Positions 1 to 4,465 of a DNA stretch of 21,085 nt are shown here, piece by piece. How positions within the stretch are numbered: the first letter of the stretch is position 1; each line of letters starts with the position of its first letter. The notes under the pieces are model-generated. The model searched no databases. It saw nothing but the letters and a program-made list of their open reading frames with translations, and had not been told where the DNA came from. Source of the stretch: Clostridium_T sp040217795 (GTDB lineage Bacteria; Bacillota; Clostridia; Clostridiales; Clostridiaceae). The translations under genes and the position numbers were made by a program. The stretch is from positions 1-21,085 of the forward strand of contig JBEHWK010000056.1 in NCBI GenBank assembly GCA_040217795.1, in the 5' to 3' direction.

Positions 1-69
1 AATTTTATTTTAGAAGTATCTGAAAGTGAAGAGGGGCGAAGATTACTGGCAACGCTGGAGGAAGAGTGA
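1..69 (+). CDS. C-terminal tail of an upstream CDS (partial)
   Basis: Frame 1 is open from the window edge to a TGA at 67-69 and encodes 22 residues rich in Glu and Leu, ending LLATLEEE. The family cannot be recognised from so little. The reason to think it is a real gene end is its context: a good intrinsic terminator hairpin begins about 10 nt after the stop, and no other gene covers this strand. It could still be chance, because 22 open codons are not improbable. Confidence 0.45.
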   Translation, partial: NFILEVSESEEGRRLLATLEEE

Positions 70-80
70 CACAAAATAAG

Positions 81-113
81 GGCTGATGCTGAAAAAAAGC
101 TTTAGCCTTTTTC
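81..113 (+). terminator. Intrinsic terminator of the upstream gene
   Basis: GGCTGATGCT (81-90) pairs with AGCTTTAGCC (98-107), with one mismatch and one G-T wobble, around a 7-nt A-rich loop. A run of five T follows. It lies just after the stop codon at 67-69. Confidence 0.7.
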
Positions 114-261
114 TCATGTCTAAAATAAAAGGAGAAAAGAATTTCAAAATACACCTGGGGGAAAATTAAAAGAGTGCAAAAACAATAGAAAGATTTTTGT
201 TTCTTCATGCACCTGTTTTTACAAAGTGGTAAAATGGTATTAACATAAGTTTTAAGGACTG

Positions 262-711
262 ATGAAAAAAATGAAGGACATATACATTAAGGATAAGTTT
301 AACAGAGACATTGCGGCCATAGAATTTCAAAGCCCAATACATGATAAAGTAATTATGTCAAAGCATAATTATTTTACACATATAATAAGTTCACATCCTG
401 AGATTAATTTGGAAATTATTCAGTCTGTCGCAGAAACTCCGGATAAAATATTTGAGGTTCTTAAGAAAGATAGGCTCTTTTATTATGAAAAGGCTATAGA
501 TAAAAAGATATATATTTTGGTTATTGGGGAAAAAGTAAAGGGAGACTATAAAAAAGTTATCACTGCTTTTCAGCTTACAGACTACAATAAGAACAGATTT
601 AACAGAGTTCACTGCATATATGATAAAGAGGATGTTGAAGATACGGAAGAGCAGTTAATAGAACAACTTATGGAGAATAAAGAATACTTTGATAAATTAT
701 TTGACAGCTAA
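262..711 (+). CDS. Hypothetical protein, possible BECR-fold (barnase/RelE-like) domain
   Basis: This is a 149-aa soluble protein with no signal peptide or membrane segment. The central part has an HII..HPEI motif (about residues 40-47), then a proline in the ETPDKIF segment, a YYEKAIDKKIYILVI strand pair and a KVITAF strand (about 98-103). That order (HI..HPE, then a 'P..I' helix, then two or three beta strands) resembles the phage barnase-EndoU-colicin-RelE-like (PBECR) nuclease families, but this is inference from pattern only. The C-terminus is acidic (DKEDVEDTEEQ). The start was chosen because TAAGGA (252-257) sits 4 nt before ATG 262; a second in-frame ATG at 271 is possible. No antitoxin-like partner is adjacent, so a toxin-antitoxin role is not supported. 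Confidence 0.6.
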   Translation: MKKMKDIYIKDKFNRDIAAIEFQSPIHDKVIMSKHNYFTHIISSHPEINLEIIQSVAETPDKIFEVLKKDRLFYYEKAIDKKIYILVIGEKVKGDYKKVITAFQLTDYNKNRFNRVHCIYDKEDVEDTEEQLIEQLMENKEYFDKLFDS

Positions 712-748
712 GGTTATCTGCAATAGCTTGAATAAGGTTGAAATGGAT

Positions 749-777
749 TTCATATTGGTATCTGAAAGGTGTATAAT
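749..777 (+). promoter_or_regulatory. Promoter of the small ORF at 804
   Basis: TTCATA (749-754), 17-nt spacer and a perfect TATAAT (772-777). The expected start of transcription near 784 is 20 nt before the small ORF. Confidence 0.5.
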
Positions 778-803
778 TTAATTAACAGGTTAAATTTATT
801 ACA

Positions 804-935
804 ATGAGGAGGTTTTTGAGGACTGTTTTAGAATTTGTTTCCCTTCTGAATTACATTTTTAGAAATCCGCATCCAAACAGCACTGGACAGGGAATAATAA
901 CAGGTCTTCACAATAAAGTTTTTGACTCATATTGA
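804..935 (+). CDS. Small ORF, 43 aa, unknown function
   Basis: ATG 804 opens a 43-codon frame ending at TGA 933-935. The product begins MRRFLRTVLEFVSLLNYIF (hydrophobic/amphipathic) and ends with a polar, Gly/His-rich tail (GQGIITGLHNKVFDSY). The unit is self-contained: TATAAT promoter upstream, strong hairpin terminator 9 nt after the stop. The start is uncertain. ATG 804 has no good Shine-Dalgarno, while AGGAGG (807-812) lies inside the frame and is only 3 nt from TTG 816, which would give 39 aa. The transcript could instead be a small RNA of about 200 nt. I do not recognise a family. Confidence 0.42.
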   Translation: MRRFLRTVLEFVSLLNYIFRNPHPNSTGQGIITGLHNKVFDSY

Positions 936-943
936 TTTAAATA

Positions 944-984
944 GCCCCAGGGTTCATGGTAAAAAAAGCCATGACCCCTGGGGC
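944..984. terminator. Bidirectional terminator hairpin between convergent genes
   Basis: GCCCCAGGGTTCATGG (944-959) and CCATGACCCCTGGGGC (969-984) form a 16-bp inverted repeat with one mismatch around a short A-rich loop (960-968). It lies between the + strand small ORF and the - strand acetyltransferase gene and can serve both. The flanks are T-rich on both strands (ATTTCTATTT on +). Confidence 0.75.
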
Positions 985-988
985 ATTT

Positions 989-1270
989 CTATTTATCTAA
1001 TACATCTTCATAATCTTTGTTTTTCTCAAATTCAGCTATAGCAAATTTACAATGGGGAATTACTTTTTTTCCTTCTTCCCTGGCATGGTCAACAACACAT
1101 TTTATAAGCTCTTTTCCCGCGCCCTTGCCTTTCAAAAAATCAGCTGTTACATAAGTATGTTCAATTATTATTCTGTCTTTATCATCAGTTGTAAGAATAA
1201 CTTCTGCTGCGGGTTTTCCTGCATCTTCCCCTACATAGAATTTATTTGGTCCCTTTTTTATATCCAGCAT
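989..1270 (-). CDS. YjdJ-type GNAT N-acetyltransferase
   Basis: This 93-aa single-domain protein matches the short GCN5-related acetyltransferase family (Acetyltransf_CG, YjdJ-like), which keeps only the core acetyl-CoA-binding half of the GNAT fold. Diagnostic features are the IIIEHTYV strand, the acetyl-CoA pyrophosphate loop GKGAGKELI (about residues 48-56), ARxxGKKVIPHC with the family-conserved cysteine, and the C-terminal F..N.DYEDVL motif. The substrate is unknown; family members are thought to be small cytoplasmic acetyltransferases. Start ATG at 1270 is preceded by AAAGGA at 9-10 nt. It is transcribed towards the hairpin at 944-984. Confidence 0.85.
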   Translation of the reverse strand: MLDIKKGPNKFYVGEDAGKPAAEVILTTDDKDRIIIEHTYVTADFLKGKGAGKELIKCVVDHAREEGKKVIPHCKFAIAEFEKNKDYEDVLDK

Positions 1271-1336
1271 AGCGGCACATCCTTTCTGATGGTAATCATT
1301 TTATTTTTTATACTATAATTATACATCAAAAATGCT

Positions 1337-1385
1337 ATTTACCCCAGGGGTGGCGGAAAAGTTAACCACCACCCCTGGGGTAAAT
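1337..1385. terminator. Long GC-rich hairpin downstream of the SASP gene
   Basis: A perfect 17-bp inverted repeat, ATTTACCCCAGGGGTGG (1337-1353) and its complement (1369-1385), has a 15-nt loop. It lies 16 bp past the stop of the - strand SASP gene and upstream of the acetyltransferase gene. It has no immediate long T-run on the - strand (AAATAGCATTTTT follows the stem), so termination is likely but not certain. Confidence 0.6.
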
Positions 1386-1401
1386 AATAGAATAATAGAG
1401 A

Positions 1402-1602
1402 CTACTCATCATTTTTGTGGGCTAATTTCTCCTCAAAAGATTTGACTGCATTCTTTGTAAAATTTCCGCCTTCAGCTCCTCCTACTGCACCGCAAAACTT
1501 TGAGGGCACATCTCCCCAATACCCGCTCTCAGGTATTTCAATGCCAAGCTCATTAGCCTGTTCAGTTTTAGTGTCAAGCTTATTTATTTTCTCCTTCATC
1601 AT
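1402..1602 (-). CDS. Divergent alpha/beta-type small acid-soluble spore protein
   Basis: The 66-aa product has the layout of alpha/beta-type SASPs, which coat and protect DNA in the dormant spore: an N-terminal polar helix, then ELGIEIPESGYWGDVPS, the conserved Gly-rich turn CGAVGGAEGGN, and a closing helix NAVKSFEEKLA. The TK of the canonical 'VGG..TK..V' is visible as FTKNAV. It differs from classical SASPs by lacking the usual AL..MK..IA..LG N-terminal helix wording and by the inserted SGYWGDVPSKFC segment, so it belongs to the shorter, divergent clostridial group. Start ATG 1602 has GAGGAG 5-6 nt upstream. A sigma-G/F-like promoter lies directly upstream, which supports forespore expression. 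Confidence 0.68.
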   Translation of the reverse strand: MMKEKINKLDTKTEQANELGIEIPESGYWGDVPSKFCGAVGGAEGGNFTKNAVKSFEEKLAHKNDE

Positions 1603-1619
1603 ATCATCTCCTCATTTCT

Positions 1620-1648
1620 TAGTATTGTACCAATAGGCCAAATTATTC
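1620..1648 (-). promoter_or_regulatory. Sigma-G/F-like forespore promoter of the SASP gene
   Basis: On the - strand GAATA (1648-1644), a 17-nt spacer and AATACTA (1626-1620) match the forespore sigma pattern (gHATR / cATNNTA) except for the first base of the -10. The leader would be only about 10 nt, starting at the ribosome binding site, so the assignment is tentative. Confidence 0.35.
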
Positions 1649-1669
1649 TTAATTCGCTCTGAGAAAATA

Positions 1670-1699
1670 GGAAAGCCACCCGCTGCAACGAATGGCTTT
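1670..1699. other. Hairpin, GAAAGCCA/TGGCTTTC
   Basis: An 8-bp perfect inverted repeat (1670-1677 and 1692-1699) with a 14-nt loop lies between the SASP promoter and the IS remnant. On the - strand the stem is followed by CTATTTTCTC, so it may be a terminator protecting the SASP promoter from - strand read-through. Confidence 0.4.
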
Positions 1700-1739
1700 C
1701 TGGTTAGTGTATTGTGATTTAAATGTATATTTGGAATAC

Positions 1740-1761
1740 ATTGCAATATAATTGCAATATA
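1740..1761. repeat. Perfect 11-bp tandem duplication ATTGCAATATA x2
   Basis: ATTGCAATATA occurs twice back to back (1740-1750, 1751-1761). Each unit contains the palindrome TTGCAA, and the two TTGCAA cores are 11 bp apart, about one helical turn. No gene starts nearby, so a function is not evident. Otherwise the gene-free stretch 1603-1972 holds the SASP promoter, one hairpin and the IS remnant. Confidence 0.6.
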
Positions 1762-1825
1762 TTAGGGATTACTTCTTTCCTCTGAATTTAATGAGTTTGT
1801 TATCCTTCCATGCGTAAAATATCTA

Positions 1826-1953
1826 AGGTGCAAAAGATACCGACGTCGCCGGCATCTAGGGAAGGGACTTCCCGAAGTTACGCCTGTGGAGAGTGTAGGT
1901 TACGAACTTGTGGAAACAGGAAGCCCACACTTCTTAAGTGGTGGGTAGTTCAC
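1826..1953 (+). mobile_element. Orphan IS200/IS605-family right end (no tnpA or tnpB)
   Basis: The segment has the hallmarks of the 3' terminus of IS200/IS605 elements: a final imperfect hairpin CCCACACTT-CTT-AAGTGGTGGG (1924-1945, one bulged G) followed by TAGTTCAC ending at 1953, preceded by GAAG. Upstream are the structured segments normally found at the 3' end of, or just after, tnpB: GATACCG/CGGCATC (1836-1842/1850-1856), GGGAAG-GGA-CTTCCC (1859-1873) and CCTGT/ACAGG (1883-1887/1916-1920). No transposase or TnpB frame survives within the window and no left-end hairpin could be identified. The end abuts the 3' end of the - strand gene at 1973, so insertion was between genes. The left boundary given is approximate. 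Confidence 0.72.
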
Positions 1954-1970
1954 AAATCCATCTCAACAAA
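1836..1970 (+). ncRNA. Candidate omega-RNA/reRNA scaffold with adjacent guide
   Basis: In IS200/IS605 elements the right end is transcribed as a TnpB guide RNA (omega-RNA, or reRNA). The scaffold ends at the element boundary and the next 16-20 nt of flanking DNA act as guide. Here the scaffold stems (1836-1856, 1859-1873, 1883-1920, 1924-1945) are intact, and the guide would begin at 1954 (AAATCCATCTCAACAA...). No TnpB is present in the window, so it would need a protein in trans. Expression is not shown by the sequence. Confidence 0.4.
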
Positions 1971-1972
1971 TT

Positions 1973-2254
1973 TTATAGTTCAATTTCTATATGAGTAATA
2001 GCATCTTCATCACTGTTTATCAAGTACAGGGGTATATTCTTTATAGGAAGTATACTGTTGAATTTAGCAAGGTCCTTTTTTTCATAATTACCAAATTCAG
2101 TGCCATAAGCGTTTGCAATGACGTAATATAGTGATCCTGATTTGTCCTTCAAAATATACACTTCATTTATTGATAATCCCGTTACAGTTTCCAGAACAAC
2201 AGATTTTTTCGTAATAATAGTATCCTTATTAAAATTAATAATGGTCTTGTCCAT
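1973..2254 (-). CDS. Hypothetical protein, 93 aa
   Basis: This is a small soluble acidic protein of unknown family. The sequence is beta-rich (IITKKSVVLETVTGL, EVYILKDKSGSLYYVIA) with a GTEFGNYEKKDLAKF segment near residues 51-65 and an acidic tail ending EIEL. No signal peptide, metal-binding cluster or known motif is visible. The ribosome binding site is mediocre (GAGAGGG about 11 nt before ATG 2254), but there is no alternative start. The codon pattern is similar to its neighbours. The IS remnant lies 19 bp past its stop. Confidence 0.6.
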   Translation of the reverse strand: MDKTIINFNKDTIITKKSVVLETVTGLSINEVYILKDKSGSLYYVIANAYGTEFGNYEKKDLAKFNSILPIKNIPLYLINSDEDAITHIEIEL

Positions 2255-2280
2255 TTCTGAAGGAAACCCTCTCTTTATTT

Positions 2281-2346
2281 AAAATAATTCTACAGATAAT
2301 ATTATGAAAAAAATAATGAAGATATGCTTCCGTGAAGAATTATTTT
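2281..2346. repeat. 11-bp inverted repeat flanking 44 bp
   Basis: AAAATAATTCT (2281-2291) and AGAATTATTTT (2336-2346) are perfect inverted copies. The element lies in the intergenic region between the - strand genes ending at 2360 and starting at 2254. It could be a long-loop terminator of the upstream - strand gene or chance in AT-rich DNA. Confidence 0.4.
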
Positions 2347-2359
2347 GAACAGGGGAGAT

Positions 2360-2515
2360 TCAATGCTTCTGTATTGTAATCATAATTTCTTTTTTTGTTT
2401 CTTTAGAGCAAGGTTTTAATCTGAGATAAATTAACGCTGAGGCAGCACAAATTCCTGTCATGGCTCCAACCAGCAGTTTTTTGTGTTTAATTGGTTTAGT
2501 ACAACATTCTTTCAT
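2360..2515 (-). CDS. Small membrane protein, 51 aa
   Basis: Start ATG 2515 is chosen over an upstream in-frame ATG (2548) because AAGGAGG (2530-2524) sits 8 nt before it. The product has a short cytoplasmic, Cys- and Lys-containing N-terminus (MKECCTKPIKHKK), one hydrophobic helix (LLVGAMTGICAASALIYL, about residues 14-31) and a charged C-terminal tail. By the positive-inside rule both flanks are basic. I do not recognise a family; a YtxH-like small membrane protein is a loose resemblance only. It shares an upstream inverted element with the kinase-like gene behind it. Confidence 0.6.
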   Translation of the reverse strand: MKECCTKPIKHKKLLVGAMTGICAASALIYLRLKPCSKETKKEIMITIQKH

Positions 2516-2577
2516 CACATAAACCTCCTTAGATTTATAAGTAAACATTTACAAAGACCTGCTTAGCTATTTCTCCC

Positions 2578-2626
2578 TATAGGGTTCCAACAGAGTATGC
2601 GAAATTATATGTAAAGGAACTCTATA
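2578..2626 (-). promoter_or_regulatory. Inverted element, copy 1, upstream of the small membrane protein
   Basis: On the - strand TATAGAGTTCC (2626-2616) and GGAACCCTATA (2588-2578) form an 11-bp inverted repeat with one mismatch. A TATAAT (- strand 2637-2632) lies 5 nt before it, so the element would be at the 5' end of the transcript. The same two blocks, ATAGAGTTCC and GTTGGAACC, recur with similar spacing in front of the next gene (copy 2). Confidence 0.55.
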
Positions 2627-2697
2627 TAATAATTATACCACATTTTAATTTTAACAGCAGATATTGAAATATACAAGGACTCATCTTCAACTAAAAA

Positions 2698-3354
2698 TTA
2701 TCTGCTCATTTTTTTATTGAGGGACTTGAAGAGCTTGTATCCTTTTCTAACTGCATTAAGGACAAACTCCGGCACTGGGGGGTGGTATTTGAAGAAAAAA
2801 GGAAGATATATTTTATAATATGCTTTCTTAAAATCATTCCAAAGAGAACAATCCTCTTTCTTTAAGAAGTCTGAAATATCAACAACAAGACCTTGTTCCT
2901 GATTCATCATAACATTTTTAGCATGTACATCATGAGGGTGAAGATCCCTGGATTCTGCATATCTAAGGGCTTTATCTATATCATTAATAATTTTCTTTGG
3001 AATTGGAATACCTTTGTTTATACAGCTATACAGAGTTTCTCCTCTGAGCCTTTTAAGAATAAGATATTTTTCAGTGTGGTAATAGCATTCTGAAAAAGAG
3101 GGATGTTTGCCAATTTTGCTGTACACGTATACTTCCTCAAGGATCCCTGGTCTTTCTGGGGCATATACCTTAATAACATGTTCAGGAAAATCAGGGTGCA
3201 CAAAGGCTGCAGCATAATTCCCGGCTCCAATGAGCATCCATGGTTCAGGCACATGTTTTGGGACAACAGGATCTGAAGGGTTCAAGCTTCTTATATCCAG
3301 GTTTGGCAGCAGGTGGTTATCAACATATTCAATTAAAACAGCAAGGTCTTTCAT
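2698..3354 (-). CDS. Protein-kinase-fold protein (minimal Ser/Thr kinase-like)
   Basis: The 218-aa protein has the main landmarks of a compact protein kinase fold: a glycine-rich loop LIGAGNYAAAFVH (about residues 41-53), the ATP-anchoring lysine in HVIKVY (about 63), a hinge-like KYLILKRLRGETL segment, a catalytic loop HPHDVHAKNVMM (about 139-150, Asp base and Asn metal ligand), and VVDISDF (about 157-163) in place of DFG. It is shorter than a canonical kinase because the C-lobe is reduced, as in Bacillus YrzF-like proteins. The C-terminus is basic (NKKMSR). Start ATG 3354 has GGAG 8-9 nt upstream. Substrate and pathway are unknown. It is likely transcribed from the - strand TATAAT promoter at 3441-3469, and the small membrane protein gene lies downstream. 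Confidence 0.75.
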   Translation of the reverse strand: MKDLAVLIEYVDNHLLPNLDIRSLNPSDPVVPKHVPEPWMLIGAGNYAAAFVHPDFPEHVIKVYAPERPGILEEVYVYSKIGKHPSFSECYYHTEKYLILKRLRGETLYSCINKGIPIPKKIINDIDKALRYAESRDLHPHDVHAKNVMMNQEQGLVVDISDFLKKEDCSLWNDFKKAYYKIYLPFFFKYHPPVPEFVLNAVRKGYKLFKSLNKKMSR

Positions 3355-3381
3355 ACCGTCATCTCCAACTTTTCATTTCAA

Positions 3382-3425
3382 GGTTCCAACTGTAAATGAT
3401 AGCTTATAAATATATGGAACTCTAT
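3382..3425 (-). promoter_or_regulatory. Inverted element, copy 2, in the kinase-like gene leader
   Basis: ATAGAGTTCC (- strand 3425-3416), 25-nt spacer and GTTGGAACC (3390-3382). Both blocks are identical to copy 1 (spacer 24 nt), while the spacers are not conserved. It lies between the predicted transcription start and the start codon at 3354. Confidence 0.55.
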
Positions 3426-3440
3426 AACATAATAATGAAT

Positions 3441-3469
3441 ATTATACTCGTTTTCATGTGGAATTTAAA
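3441..3469 (-). promoter_or_regulatory. Promoter of the kinase-like gene
   Basis: On the - strand TTTAAA (3469-3464), 17-nt spacer and TATAAT (3446-3441). The predicted leader is about 80 nt and contains the inverted element copy 2. Confidence 0.5.
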
Positions 3470-3581
3470 TACATAATAATAAAGTTACGTTAGATTCACA
3501 TAATCAGGACTATATTTAAAGGCTATAATTTATGAAGAATTATGTAATTTTTTAAGAATAATGTATTGCTATGGTGAAAAG

Positions 3582-3590
3582 TGCTATAAT
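3582..3590 (+). promoter_or_regulatory. Extended -10 promoter of the SRPBCC gene
   Basis: TGC followed by TATAAT (3585-3590) is an extended -10 with no convincing -35 box. It lies about 47 bp before the ATG at 3637. Confidence 0.5.
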
Positions 3591-3636
3591 ATAGTTATAA
3601 CAAAACGATTATTGTATGGTCGGGGAGGGTTACAAT

Positions 3637-4104
3637 ATGTCTGAGGTTAATTACAAAAAAAGTATTTTTATTAACGCACCTCTTGAAAAGGTATACAAAT
3701 ATGTGGTGGATCCCGAAACATGGAGCCAGTGGGATCCCCATGTAACTGATGTTGCAGTGCCTAAGGGAGATGGAGGCGTCGGAACTGTAGTTGAGATGAA
3801 CTATTCATTATTTGGGATAAAGCATCCAAATGTTGTTGAAGTTACAGAGGATATTTTTAATCCTGAGGCAAGTACCTGGGTCGCAAAGTTGACAGGAGAT
3901 ACTTCAGGATATTATAAAGTTACATTTCTTCCAAAGGATGAGGGAACAGAGCTGACCTTTGAGATAAGCCAGACAATTCCCGAGAAGCTGTTGGCAAAGG
4001 TAATCAGTAAGGTTGTGATATCAAAGGCGAGAGCCAATGCTACAGTTCACTGTCTGGAGAATATTAAGGCAATTTGTGAAGAGGAGTATGTACCTGTCGT
4101 ATAA
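3637..4104 (+). CDS. SRPBCC (START/Bet v1-fold) ligand-binding family protein
   Basis: The 155-aa protein has the signature of the polyketide cyclase/dehydrase-like SRPBCC fold: an opening strand and Pro turn (YKKSIFINAPLEKVYKYVVD), the W..WDPHV motif (about residues 30-35), alternating beta strands (TVVEMNYSLFG, NVVEVTEDI, STWVAKLTG, GYYKVTFLPKDEGTELTFEI) and a long closing helix. These proteins bind hydrophobic ligands in a central cavity; the ligand is unknown here. Start ATG 3637 is preferred because GGGAGGG (3623-3629) lies 7-8 nt upstream; an in-frame ATG at 3616 has no such site. It is monocistronic, and the PTS promoter follows at 4134. Confidence 0.75.
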   Translation: MSEVNYKKSIFINAPLEKVYKYVVDPETWSQWDPHVTDVAVPKGDGGVGTVVEMNYSLFGIKHPNVVEVTEDIFNPEASTWVAKLTGDTSGYYKVTFLPKDEGTELTFEISQTIPEKLLAKVISKVVISKARANATVHCLENIKAICEEEYVPVV

Positions 4105-4133
4105 TAGAATTTAAAGTTTTTTAAAATTTGATG

Positions 4134-4162
4134 TTGACAATTTAATATAAAGGTGCGATAAT
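4134..4162 (+). promoter_or_regulatory. Promoter of ptsG1
   Basis: Consensus TTGACA (4134-4139), 17-nt spacer and GATAAT (4157-4162). Transcription from about 4169 gives a leader of roughly 300 nt carrying the RAT and its terminator. This accounts for most of the gene-free stretch 4105-4465; in 4345-4450 I see only AT-rich DNA. Confidence 0.8.
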
Positions 4163-4227
4163 AAATTTGTCGATGGAAATCGATTACTTAAACGATGAAA
4201 AACTTGAAATAATGGATGTTGTTATTT

Positions 4228-4277
4228 GATAGAGGATTTGTTACTGATTCGATCAGGCATCACCGATATCGATAAAT
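4228..4277 (+). promoter_or_regulatory. RAT antiterminator site of ptsG1 (GlcT target)
   Basis: This contains GTTACTGATTCGATCAGGCAT, the recognised ribonucleic antiterminator core of glucose-PTS leaders bound by GlcT-type BglG proteins. Self-pairing around TGATTCGATCA gives the hairpin recognised by the CAT domain. The whole 50 bp is repeated exactly at 6252-6301. Its last bases (ATCACC, GATAAAT) are also the left arm of the terminator, which is how binding would prevent termination. Confidence 0.9.
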
Positions 4278-4341
4278 ATTATTGTACTTAGCAGATTTAG
4301 CAGGGTACTTGTATTTATTGGTGTGGGTGATTTTTTATTTT
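4259..4341 (+). terminator. RAT-overlapping conditional terminator of ptsG1
   Basis: ATCACC (4259-4264) pairs with GGTGAT (4326-4331), GATAAATA (4271-4278) with TATTTATT (4312-4319), and GTAC (4284-4287) with GTAC (4305-4308). The nested stem ends in TTTTTT followed by ATTTT. The left arm lies inside the RAT, so formation is mutually exclusive with the antiterminator. Confidence 0.75.
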
Positions 4342-4465
4342 CACTTTTCTATTGAAAACATAGTATTTATTTCATTGGTTTGGGTAAACGATATCTATAT
4401 GGTTAACTTTCATTATATTAGTTTTTATTAAACAATTAATATTTATTTTAAAAGGAGGAATTATA

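Noticed and set aside
5..208. - strand frame of 67 codons at the left edge
   Set aside because: It spans the terminator hairpin at 81-113 and gives a Phe-rich translation with no ribosome binding site.
1810..1998. A 62-codon open frame across the IS right end
   Set aside because: It runs through the stems of the right-end RNA scaffold, has no ribosome binding site and no protein-like character; it is a by-product of the structured RNA sequence.
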